DNA from: Pseudoalteromonas sp. MSK9-3 | Lineage (GTDB): Bacteria; Pseudomonadota; Gammaproteobacteria; Enterobacterales; Alteromonadaceae | Length of the DNA stretch: 64,000 nt | Direction of reading: 5' to 3' | NCBI RefSeq assembly: GCF_003590335.1 | Contig: NZ_MIET01000055.1 | Coordinates: forward strand, 31,354 to 95,353 | Shown here: one piece after another, positions 1 to 7,995 of the stretch | Layout: every line of letters begins with the position of its first letter | Position numbering within the stretch: the first letter of the stretch is position 1 | Notes under the pieces: generated by a model | The model's database searches: none | What the model was told of the DNA's origin: nothing | Seen by the model: the letters and a program-made list of their open reading frames with translations, nothing else | Position numbers and translations under genes: made by a program

Positions 1-612
1 TTCGTCATGGGTCACCATGATAACCGTGGCACCGTTTTCGTTGAGTGTTTTAAGTAGTTGCATCACCGCGTCGCCATTTTGGCTATCAAGGTTGCCGGTT
101 GGTTCATCAACAAGCAGCAAATCAGGGTTGCCAACCAGTGCTCTGGCAATGGCAACACGCTGTTGTTGACCACCGGATAGCTGACTGGGTTTGTGTGCTA
201 GTCGGCCATCCATATTCACCGCACTCAATTGTTTTTCGACAGCGGCTTTAATATCGGCACTAGGCATACCTCTATGCTCTAATGGTAGCGCGACATTTTC
301 AAATACAGTCAGGCTATCGATTAAATTAAATGATTGAAAAACATAACCAATGTGCTTATTTCTTACCTGTGAACGCTGATCAATTTTAAGTTGGTGTGTA
401 TCGATATTGGCAAGTTGATAACTGCCATTCGTAGGCGTATCGAGTAAACCTAAAATACTGAGCAGTGTCGACTTTCCACAACCTGAAGGCCCAGAGATAG
501 AGATAAACTCCCCTTTATTAATGCTCAGAGAGATCTCATGGAGAGCATGGGTTTTCACTTGGCCTTTGCTGTACACTTTATTGATATTGTTAATAGTTAC
601 GAGTGCAGTCAT
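1..612 (-). CDS. MacB-type ABC transporter ATP-binding protein (partial, runs off the left edge)
   Basis: This is the nucleotide-binding subunit of a MacAB/LolCDE-type export system, which powers a partner permease at the inner membrane. The 204 codons present show a Walker A motif (GPSGCGKST), the ABC signature LSGGQQQR, the Walker B stretch LLLVDEPTGNLD and the switch histidine in VTHDE. The ATG at 612 lies 12 bp after the stop of the upstream adaptor gene, so the two are co-transcribed. The protein is clearly paralogous to the ATPase at 3525-4244. The C-terminus and probably the permease lie outside the window. The family is certain; the exported substrate is unknown. Confidence 0.93.
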   Translation of the reverse strand, partial: MTALVTINNINKVYSKGQVKTHALHEISLSINKGEFISISGPSGCGKSTLLSILGLLDTPTNGSYQLANIDTHQLKIDQRSQVRNKHIGYVFQSFNLIDSLTVFENVALPLEHRGMPSADIKAAVEKQLSAVNMDGRLAHKPSQLSGGQQQRVAIARALVGNPDLLLVDEPTGNLDSQNGDAVMQLLKTLNENGATVIMVTHDE

Positions 613-624
613 GAGGGCGTTTCC

Positions 625-1881
625 TTAAAGTTGTGCGTTATCTAGGGCCAATTGGCTGTAAGTATGCCATTGACTTAAATTGTTTGTGATAATTTTGTCA
701 CCAGCAAGGGCTCCTGAGGTGATCAATAAGTGACGACCTGATAGCTCTCCAAAGGTGATATGTATTTGTTCAAGCAGTGCTTGTTCGGTGACTTTTTTGT
801 AAAGTGGCTGGGTGCTGAGTGGCTTTAGACCTGCGCGTTGCTCTACATATAAGGCATTATGTACATGCTCAACAAACACTTTGGCATTGATGGGTTGTGC
901 AGGTCGTACATTATCTGGCAGTGATGACTGTACGTGTATTTCAGCAATAATATAGCCATTTTCAACAACGGAACCCAGTTGCTTCACTGTGCCTTGTAAT
1001 GGGCCTTGCTTATGATCAAGTATGACCGCTGCGCCTATGTTGATGCGTTCAGCAATACGCTGTGGAATGTTGAGTTTTGCCATTAACTCTGACTTGGAGC
1101 CCACTCGCGCCATGGCTTGCCCTTGGTTAACACGTTGGCCAAGCTCAATGTCTAAGCGTTGCAAAGTGCCAGAGATACCTGCTTTTATGGTTAGGTCGGC
1201 TACTTTATTGGCAATTAATGACACCTGCTTTTCTTGTTGCTTCAATAAAATATGCTGCTGTTGCAGTTCAAGTTTGTGCATTTCTTTTTGTTTACTGAAA
1301 CGGTAGTCAGCGAATTCATAGCGCTTTTTCAATTGGTTATATTTTAATGTGGCCCGCTCTAATTCTATTTTGGCGGCGATCCCCTGTTTGGCTAAACGTT
1401 GATTTACATCGACATCTAATTTGGCGGCTTGAATTTGGCTATCGATGTCCGCTAATTCTCCTTGAAATGTCAGCTGTTCATTTTGTTTTTGAAACTGAAA
1501 TGACGCGAATTCAGATTGCATACGCTCTAACTTTGACTCGGCTTCAAAGTGTTGTTGCTCTAAATCGGGGTTAGAGAGCATGGCAATAATGGTGTCTTTG
1601 GTGACATCTGTACCGGCGCGCAAGTAAATTTCACTCACCTGCCCATCTGCAGGTGCGCTGACCAATCGTTCAAAGCGAGATGCGAATTGGCCAAACACAG
1701 GTGTCATGATGTCAATATCACCTTGTTGCACAATGACTGTGTGCAACGAGTCATTGGATAATGTCGGCATTGCAGGGCGCAGCGCTAAGTAAGCCATAGA
1801 TGCCATACAGCCTAGTGCGATTAGGCTCGTGATTATTTTCTTCTTGTTGGACTTTTTGACTGGGTTGATATCAATGTTCAT
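625..1881 (-). CDS. HlyD/MacA-family periplasmic adaptor of an ABC exporter
   Basis: This 418-residue membrane-fusion protein would link the inner-membrane ABC permease to an outer-membrane channel. It has a basic N-terminus and one membrane anchor (about residues 15-35), a biotinyl-lipoyl-like half (SAPADGQVSEIYLRAGTDV), a long coiled-coil hairpin rich in Q, E, K and L (about residues 110-230), and the returning lipoyl/beta-barrel part (GTLQRLDIELGQRVNQG). It is the first gene of a leftward operon, with the ATPase 12 bp downstream. It resembles the frameshifted adaptor at 2258-3501 in layout, so the two operons look like diverged copies. A sigma-54-like promoter lies about 40-50 bp upstream. 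The substrate cannot be told from sequence. Confidence 0.9.
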   Translation of the reverse strand: MNIDINPVKKSNKKKIITSLIALGCMASMAYLALRPAMPTLSNDSLHTVIVQQGDIDIMTPVFGQFASRFERLVSAPADGQVSEIYLRAGTDVTKDTIIAMLSNPDLEQQHFEAESKLERMQSEFASFQFQKQNEQLTFQGELADIDSQIQAAKLDVDVNQRLAKQGIAAKIELERATLKYNQLKKRYEFADYRFSKQKEMHKLELQQQHILLKQQEKQVSLIANKVADLTIKAGISGTLQRLDIELGQRVNQGQAMARVGSKSELMAKLNIPQRIAERINIGAAVILDHKQGPLQGTVKQLGSVVENGYIIAEIHVQSSLPDNVRPAQPINAKVFVEHVHNALYVEQRAGLKPLSTQPLYKKVTEQALLEQIHITFGELSGRHLLITSGALAGDKIITNNLSQWHTYSQLALDNAQL

Positions 1882-1917
1882 TTATTAAGCTCCACTGCTG
1901 GCGATATAGTGAATATA

Positions 1918-1933
1918 TGAAATTTTGATGCCA
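1918..1933 (-). promoter_or_regulatory. Possible sigma-54 promoter for the leftward exporter operon
   Basis: Read on the minus strand, the element is TGGCATC-N4-TTTCA. This resembles the sigma-54 consensus TGGCACG-N4-TTGCA with a good -24 half, but TTTCA replaces TTGCA at -12. It lies 37-52 bp upstream of the adaptor ATG. Alone it would be weak evidence; it is supported by a better match facing the other way at 2205-2220. Confidence 0.4.
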
Positions 1934-2005
1934 AAAAATAAAGCTATTTAAAATCAGTAGTTTACTTGTTTTCCTTGCTCGGTAATTAATTGAAGTGTGC
2001 GATAT

Positions 2006-2023
2006 CGAACAGTGAGGTGTTCG
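2006..2023. promoter_or_regulatory. Inverted repeat in the divergent control region
   Basis: CGAACA-N6-TGTTCG is a perfect 6-bp inverted repeat about 75 bp upstream of the leftward sigma-54-like element. That is a usual place for an activator (enhancer) site. The intergenic stretch 1882-2257 holds this repeat, the one at 2118-2132 and the two promoter candidates; I see no gene in it. Confidence 0.35.
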
Positions 2024-2117
2024 GTTTTAAAAGAAGTTATGATTTTGAAATCGATAGCGCGTGCATAGTTATGAGTGATTGTGTGCTACTTGCTATGATA
2101 AATCGTTATATCAAAAC

Positions 2118-2132
2118 CGGAATAGTATTCCG
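2118..2132. promoter_or_regulatory. Palindrome in the divergent control region
   Basis: CGGAAT-AGT-ATTCCG is a perfect 6+3+6 palindrome. With one mismatched pair it extends outward through flanking CAAAA and TTTTG, giving a 27-bp symmetrical site. It lies about 73 bp upstream of the rightward sigma-54-like promoter. An operator or enhancer-binding site is the best reading; a weak bidirectional terminator is the alternative. Confidence 0.45.
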
Positions 2133-2204
2133 ATTTTGGAGAGAACTGTTCATGATTTTTGGACTTTCAAACTTAAGGTTATGAAATAAATAGATTTAAA
2201 GCAT

Positions 2205-2220
2205 TGGCATGCTTCTCGCT
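2205..2220 (+). promoter_or_regulatory. Possible sigma-54 promoter for the rightward exporter operon
   Basis: TGGCATG-N4-TCGCT has the invariant GG and GC of sigma-54 promoters with exactly 10 bp between them. Predicted transcription would start near 2231, about 27 bp before the GTG of the adaptor gene. The call rests on motif and position only. Confidence 0.45.
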
Positions 2221-2257
2221 ATGTGCCAGATACTATGAATTTAAAAAAGCGTAAATT

Positions 2258-3501
2258 GTGGACTGTGTGAAACCAAAACCAGACCGATCATACCAATATA
2301 TCATTGTATTGTTGTGTATTAGTTTACTCATATTTGGAGTTAGCTGGCTTTTATATGACTCAAACAAGGTAACAGTGATAAAGCGTACGGATATTTTGGT
2401 TGATACGGTCAAACAAGGGCCAGTATCTATCAAGGTCAGTAGTTTTGGTAAATTACACAGTGCTGAGCGTTATATTATTACCAGTGAGAGTGATGCAATA
2501 GTCGAAGCGGTACTTCATCAAGCGGGTAGTATTTTACAAAAAGGTCAGGTCATTGCACGTTTGTCTAATCCCGATTTGCAGTTGCAAGTAAAGCAGCATG
2601 AGCAGTTATTACAGCAAGCAATAATAATGCGAGCGCAGCTACAGCTTACCCATCAGCGGGAGCTGCTGTTAGAGCAAGCTGAAATTGATACCCTCATCGG
2701 GGATTTAAAAACGGCTGAACTTGAATTCACGGCACAACAAGCTTTATTGCGTAAAGGTATTGTCTCGATGTTGACGTTTTTACAAGTGAAATCCAAAAAA
2801 GAGAATCTCACACGTCAATTAAGCAGTATAAAAACGCGCTTTTTACAACTTGAAAAATTACAAGCCAGCATGCTGCAACTTGCGAAGCAACGTATAGATA
2901 TGCAGTCTTGGGAGCTGACGCGGTTGCGTACTCGGGAGGCAAATTTAACCGTAAAAGCACCTCAGCTTGGCGTGTTACAGCGTATGCCTTTAACTGTGGG
3001 GCAAAGTGTGAAAAAGGGGCTGAGTTGGCATTATTGGGTAGCCCGAAAAACTTAACTGCACGGTTGAAAGTGCCGCAAAGTGTCATAGCCAAAGTGGCTA
3101 TTGGCCAAAGATGTGAAGTACGGATCCGCGAGCATAGTGTGGCTGGGGTTGTGCAGAGAATAAGCTCTCAAGTAGAAAATAACAGCGTTGAGGTGGAAGT
3201 GAGTCTTCAAGGGGAGCTGCCTTTGAGTGCGAGGCCTTTGTTGAATATTGATGCTGAGATTATTGTGGCACATTTGCATGATGCATTGTATATGTTGCGA
3301 CCAGCTCACTACAGTGCATTTAAGCCGGTGGTTTTATATAAAATATTAGCTGGAGGTCAGACAAAAGCGACTAGGGTCAGTTTTGACACTAGTTCAGGAA
3401 AACTTGCCGTCATCGCTGACGGTGCAAGCGCTGGTGAACAGTTCATTATTTCAGACTTAACAACGCTGGCGCAGCAAGGTGCGCAGGTGGAATTGTATTA
3501 A
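2258..3501 (+). pseudogene. HlyD/MacA-family adaptor split by a -1 frameshift
   Basis: Two overlapping frames together make one adaptor of about 415 residues. The first (GTG at 2258, stop at 3055) has the membrane anchor, first lipoyl half and coiled coil. The second, in the -1 frame, continues with AELALLGSPKNLTARL and the beta-barrel part to 3501. The paralogue at 625-1881 is continuous across this point. The switch falls at the run A5G4 (3011-3019), where reading AAA-AAG then slipping back one base restores the family sequence. This could be a real 1-bp deletion, a sequencing error in a homopolymer, or a programmed shift, since a GGGCT/AGCCC stem (3017-3044) follows. The start is uncertain: an in-frame stop sits just before the GTG and no clear ribosome site is seen. 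Confidence 0.75.
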
Positions 3502-3524
3502 TCAAATCATATTTTTGGGAGTAC

Positions 3525-4244
3525 ATGATGGATGTTGTAATTTCAATGCAAGCTGTGAATAAGGTATTTGAAACAGAACTATTGCAAACGCACGCTTTAA
3601 GGAATATTCAGTTAATCATCAGAGAGGGGGAGTTTGTTTCTATATCTGGGCCTTCAGGCTGTGGTAAGTCTACATTATTATCGATTATGGGGTTATTGGA
3701 GTCGCCCAGTAGTGGTGAGTACTACATCAATGGAACTGATGTGTCAAAACTGACACCAGATGATGCTGCCGAAATTAGAAATAAAGCAATAGGGTTCATA
3801 TTTCAGTCCTTTAATTTGGCAAATGAGTTGTCGGTATTGGAGAACGTCTCACTGCCTCTACGTTATAGCAGTGCGAAGCCGGACAAAGCGAGTATAAAAC
3901 AACGAGCGTTAGCCTGCCTTGAGCAAGTGGGCTTATCGCATAGAGCTGGTCATAAACCGAATCAGTTATCAGGCGGCCAACAGCAACGTGTTGCCATTGC
4001 CAGAGCGCTTATTGCTGAGCCCGCAATTTTACTCATTGATGAGCCGACAGGTAATTTGGATTCAAAAAGTGGTGATTCAGTGATGCGTTTGATTGGCGAG
4101 CTACACAGACAAGGTCGCACGATTTGTATGGTGACACATGACCCAAAATATGCAGATATGGCCCCCAAAAAAATTAAACTACTTGATGGTGAAATACTGG
4201 GTGATATAAGCACAGTGGCAGCGCATGCTACTTTGGAGACATGA
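3525..4244 (+). CDS. MacB-type ABC transporter ATP-binding protein
   Basis: This is a 239-residue nucleotide-binding subunit that would energise the permease encoded directly after it. It shows Walker A GPSGCGKST, signature LSGGQQQR, Walker B AILLIDEPTGNLDS and the switch histidine in MVTHD. The length is normal for stand-alone LolD/MacB-type ATPases. It follows the frameshifted adaptor by 23 bp, with GGGAG just before the ATG, and overlaps the permease start by 4 bp (ATGA), so translational coupling is likely. It is paralogous to the ATPase at the left window edge. The substrate is unknown. Confidence 0.95.
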   Translation: MMDVVISMQAVNKVFETELLQTHALRNIQLIIREGEFVSISGPSGCGKSTLLSIMGLLESPSSGEYYINGTDVSKLTPDDAAEIRNKAIGFIFQSFNLANELSVLENVSLPLRYSSAKPDKASIKQRALACLEQVGLSHRAGHKPNQLSGGQQQRVAIARALIAEPAILLIDEPTGNLDSKSGDSVMRLIGELHRQGRTICMVTHDPKYADMAPKKIKLLDGEILGDISTVAAHATLET

Positions 4245-6640
4245 TGATCATGCATGCATTTTCACAGGTTTTAACTACCCCGCGGTACACGTTCAGTGTG
4301 ATGATGAGTATGGTAATAGCATTAACGACGTTATTTATTGCTGTGACATTCACCTATTCTCTTTTGTTTAGTTCGTTACCTTACCCGAATTCGGATCGCC
4401 TCGTTAAAGTTGAATTTGCTCAGTATGATGCGAATGATCAGTTTAATGTTGAGGCATTTAATTATCCGAGCCTCATGGCTTTGTACCAGCAAAGGCGTCA
4501 CTTAGAAGAGGTTGCATTAGTGCACTATGCAGAGCAACTTTTATTGTCCCATGTGGATAGCCCCAAAGTGAATACGGCATTTGTAACACATGAATGGTTT
4601 TCAATGTTTGATATACCCATGCATTTGGGGCGAGGCTTTACACATCAAAGTGATAATACCCTCCCTGTTGCGGTACTGAGCTTTGAGCATTGGCAAAAGT
4701 ACTTTGAGCAAGACCCTCACATTGTCGGTAAAACGATTTCTTTTGGAAAGGCGAGTTTTCAAGTTATAGGCGTGACGGCCGCACATTTTATCGAGGCGAA
4801 TTTAGCACAATTTAATCAAAAAACCGGAGTATGGTTAGCGTGGGATCATAATTTAACCACACAAGGAGCCAGAAGCTTTTGGTGGAACCGATATGCAAAT
4901 AATTTAATGGTCGCCCGGTTGCCTCAGTCTGAAACGATTGAGACTGTGAGTCTGAATTTATCACAAGAAATGAATAGTGTGTGGCAAACGAACGTCAAGG
5001 GTGAAACCTATTTTGATGGTTGGCACATAAAAATATGGTTAACCCCTTTGAAAGCAGTCTTATTGGGGTCGAGCCGTTCGCTCGTTTTAGGTGTATTGGC
5101 TGGCGCGATAGGGTTATTGCTCATGGTTTTGTTTAATGTCTGTAACTTGTATATCGCCATGTTAGCGACTCGAAGACATCAGTTGGTACTTCGTGTCGCG
5201 TTGGGTGCAAAAAAGAAACAATTGTATGCGCAGCTGTGGTGTGAAGGATTACTTATCATGTTTACGGCGACGGTATTAGCGATGATAATTGCCCACTTAA
5301 GCTTGTTTTATGGCGCACCTTGGTTAGCGACTTTGTTTCCTCATGTAAGTTTGCTGACACTATCTTGGCCTGTTGTGGCAATGATACTAGCCAGCGTGTT
5401 ACTGCTAAACAGTGTGTTGGTTTCAGTTGGACTGTCGCGATTTCCGTATCAAGGTTTGGCGCAAGCTATGGCGGGTGCGACAAAAGGAGTTGGAGTGCAA
5501 GTCAGTGCGCAGCAAATTAATATATCTGTGGTCAGCCAGCTCGCCATTGCCATGATGATTGTTAGTTGTTTATTGACTGTTGCATGGCAGCAATGGCAGC
5601 AAATTGAACTTGCACATACGCTGCCCTTAAAAGATAAGTTTATGGTACAACTTTCGGATACCACAAAAGATGGGGAGGCAGCGCAACAAGCAGCCTATAC
5701 ACACGCGGCTAATGTACTTGAAGTGCTCCCTATGGTTGAACAAGTTAGTCGTAGTAACTCACCGTTAGGAGAGCAACTCATTACCTGGGATTTGACTTTG
5801 GTTGATACGCTGCAAAAGGTGACGCCATTAGGAAAAGTGGTAGATCATCGCTATGCAGCATTTTTTTCACAGACATTATTAGCAGGACGGTTTTTTGATG
5901 TCACAGATGTACAAAATAATGCCGATGTTTTAATGATCAGTGAGTCATTAGCTAATCAATTGGGTGGCATTGAGCAAGCATTATCAACTCGGCTGAGTTT
6001 TAATATTGATGACCCCGATGCGGCAATGCAGATAATTGGGGTGGTGGCTGATCAAGCGAGTGTGAATGGTTCAATAACCCCGCGTTTTGTGTATCGTGCA
6101 ACACAAGGCAGGCATTATTTGTTAGTGCATTTATTACCAGGTCACTCATTATCAAAAGCGAACATGGAGCAGCTTTTTGAACAACACCAGCCAGGTATGA
6201 AAGTATTTAGGGTTCAGAGCCTTGAAAGTCAGCGAGATGCGTTATTACTCGCCAATAAGCTACTGCTATGGGTAAGTATGTGTATCACAATTGTGACGCT
6301 CGTTTTGGCCGCAGTAGGGTTATTTGGTGTCATGAGCATCCGTCAATCAGCTCAGAGGCAAACCATCGCCATGAAACGAGCGATAGGGGCAAAAAATTCG
6401 CAATTGGTGGCGGAAATGCTACTTCAATTTGGACGAGTTGCAACCATCGCCACGCTCATTGCTGCTGTTGGCAGTATATTACTCGTAAATTATTTTACAA
6501 CTGCGATAGATGTGTGGGCTGCAAGCTTTTGTATTGCTGTTAGTGTGGTGTTGATAAATGCGGCTTTTTGGGTTTACCAACCGTTACAGCAGCAATTGAA
6601 GCACGCAATCGGATGTCAGTTACGTGGAGATAAGGGGTAG
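4241..6640 (+). CDS. FtsX/MacB-like ABC transporter permease with two FtsX halves
   Basis: This 799-residue inner-membrane permease has two tandem MacB_PCD/FtsX units. An N-terminal membrane segment (about 15-45) is followed by a large periplasmic domain and three membrane segments (about 275-400). A second anchor (about 430-450), second periplasmic domain and final three segments (about 675-790) complete it. This duplicated layout is typical of macrolide-export-like permeases encoded as ADOP-type proteins. Unlike E. coli MacB it has no fused ATPase; that is supplied by the preceding overlapping gene. It closes the rightward exporter operon. The substrate could be a peptide, lipid or toxic compound; nothing in the sequence decides. 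Confidence 0.9.
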   Translation: MMIMHAFSQVLTTPRYTFSVMMSMVIALTTLFIAVTFTYSLLFSSLPYPNSDRLVKVEFAQYDANDQFNVEAFNYPSLMALYQQRRHLEEVALVHYAEQLLLSHVDSPKVNTAFVTHEWFSMFDIPMHLGRGFTHQSDNTLPVAVLSFEHWQKYFEQDPHIVGKTISFGKASFQVIGVTAAHFIEANLAQFNQKTGVWLAWDHNLTTQGARSFWWNRYANNLMVARLPQSETIETVSLNLSQEMNSVWQTNVKGETYFDGWHIKIWLTPLKAVLLGSSRSLVLGVLAGAIGLLLMVLFNVCNLYIAMLATRRHQLVLRVALGAKKKQLYAQLWCEGLLIMFTATVLAMIIAHLSLFYGAPWLATLFPHVSLLTLSWPVVAMILASVLLLNSVLVSVGLSRFPYQGLAQAMAGATKGVGVQVSAQQINISVVSQLAIAMMIVSCLLTVAWQQWQQIELAHTLPLKDKFMVQLSDTTKDGEAAQQAAYTHAANVLEVLPMVEQVSRSNSPLGEQLITWDLTLVDTLQKVTPLGKVVDHRYAAFFSQTLLAGRFFDVTDVQNNADVLMISESLANQLGGIEQALSTRLSFNIDDPDAAMQIIGVVADQASVNGSITPRFVYRATQGRHYLLVHLLPGHSLSKANMEQLFEQHQPGMKVFRVQSLESQRDALLLANKLLLWVSMCITIVTLVLAAVGLFGVMSIRQSAQRQTIAMKRAIGAKNSQLVAEMLLQFGRVATIATLIAAVGSILLVNYFTTAIDVWAASFCIAVSVVLINAAFWVYQPLQQQLKHAIGCQLRGDKG

Positions 6641-6819
6641 GTCATCTCCCCTCGATTACCTCATGTCTATTATTAGAGTTTTTTGGTGAATTTATCGCAT
6701 CATAAAGTCCTTTTTACTGATTTTTATAATTAGCAACAGAATCTTACAAATGTCACGTTTATTGCTTTGTGAATCTTGCTAGTATTGCATGAGGAAATAA
6801 TTTTCAGGTGATATTGGAC

Positions 6820-7980
6820 ATGCAAACAAAAATATTAAAAATAATCTTGCCACTAGTCATGCTGGCAGCAGGGGGGGTGGGATCAGTGGCTATCAATGCG
6901 CTTGCGACAGAGCCAGATGAGAAAGAACTAATTGATACCCGCCCAGTGGTTGAAGTAGAAACAGCTTTTGCCCTTGATCATCAAGTTGTGATTAACAGCT
7001 ATGGTGAAGTTAAGCCCTTTGAGTCAACACAGCTTTCAGTTCAAGTCTCGGGTGAAGTGACTGCATGGCACCCTAATTTTGTCAGTGGGGGGATTGTTGC
7101 ACGTGGTGACGTGTTAATGGAAATTGAAAAAGACAATTACGAAGCGGCTGTATTACAAGCTGAGGCTGACTTATCGCGCGCTCAAGCAACATTGATAGAA
7201 GAGCAAGCACAGGCCGACGTTGCCGAAGATGAAGCCAAGCGTTTCCCTAGCCGTAAACATACCGACCTGTTTTTACGTAAACCCCAAGTATTAAGTGCAC
7301 AAGCAGGCGTAAAATCTGCACGCGCAGCACTCAAAAGGGCGCAAAGGGATTTGGCAAATTGTGAAGTAAGAGCACCTTATGATGCATTAGTTATTTCGCG
7401 TGATGTGGGATTAGGCCAATTTGTTAGTACGGGTTCATCGGTTGCGACACTCAACGGTATTGAATATGCTGAGGTTGTGATCCCAATTGCTGGCTTTGAT
7501 AGTGCCTTTTTACCAGAGCGGATCACAGGTTTAACAGCCACAATAAAACAAACTGGGCTAAATGGCTTTACACGACAAGCGGTTGTGCATCGCGATCTCG
7601 GGATCGTTGACAGCGATACGCGTATGGTAAATTTGGTTGTGCGTATTCAAGACCCATACGGGTTAAAAACCCGTCAACCGCAAGTGAAGTTTGGCTCGTA
7701 TGTACAAATCACGTTTGGTGGAAAAACATTAAATAAAATTTATCGCTTGCCACAAGATTTAGTTAACAATAGCACGATTTGGTTGCTTAACGCTGAAAAT
7801 CAATTAGAGCCCAGAGAGGTGACGGTTATTCGTGAAGAAGGGACCTATTTTTATGTGAGTGCAGGTTTGAATGACAATGAAAAAATTGTGACGACGGTAC
7901 CTGAATACCCACAAAAAGGCATGACAGTGAAAGTAGCTGGTGAAGATTCATCTCAGTTAGCTACAACTGAAAAATTATAA
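6820..7980 (+). CDS. RND efflux pump periplasmic adaptor subunit
   Basis: This is a membrane-fusion protein of the AcrA/MexA class that would join the RND pump encoded next to an outer-membrane channel. It has a hydrophobic N-terminal anchor, a lipoyl domain (SGEVTAWHPNFVSGGIVARG), a short alpha-hairpin rich in A, E and Q, and the returning half (CEVRAPYDALVISRDVGLGQ). ATG 6820 is preferred because AGGTGA lies 8 bp before it; a GTG at 6808 in the same frame would add four residues. The stop is 15 bp before the pump start. No outer-membrane factor gene is nearby, so a shared TolC-like channel is inferred. Confidence 0.92.
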   Translation: MQTKILKIILPLVMLAAGGVGSVAINALATEPDEKELIDTRPVVEVETAFALDHQVVINSYGEVKPFESTQLSVQVSGEVTAWHPNFVSGGIVARGDVLMEIEKDNYEAAVLQAEADLSRAQATLIEEQAQADVAEDEAKRFPSRKHTDLFLRKPQVLSAQAGVKSARAALKRAQRDLANCEVRAPYDALVISRDVGLGQFVSTGSSVATLNGIEYAEVVIPIAGFDSAFLPERITGLTATIKQTGLNGFTRQAVVHRDLGIVDSDTRMVNLVVRIQDPYGLKTRQPQVKFGSYVQITFGGKTLNKIYRLPQDLVNNSTIWLLNAENQLEPREVTVIREEGTYFYVSAGLNDNEKIVTTVPEYPQKGMTVKVAGEDSSQLATTEKL

Positions 7981-7995
7981 GGGTGGGTGTATATC

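Noticed and set aside
2235..2270. Alternative ATG start (MNLKKRKLWTV) for the frameshifted adaptor
   Set aside because: The frame closes with TGA after 11 codons and differs from the frame of the adaptor body; joining them would need a second frameshift. It was kept only as a doubt about the true start.
3017..3044. Firm call of programmed frameshifting
   Set aside because: The slip heptamer is suboptimal and the stem begins right after it, closer than in known sites; mutation or sequencing error remains at least as likely.
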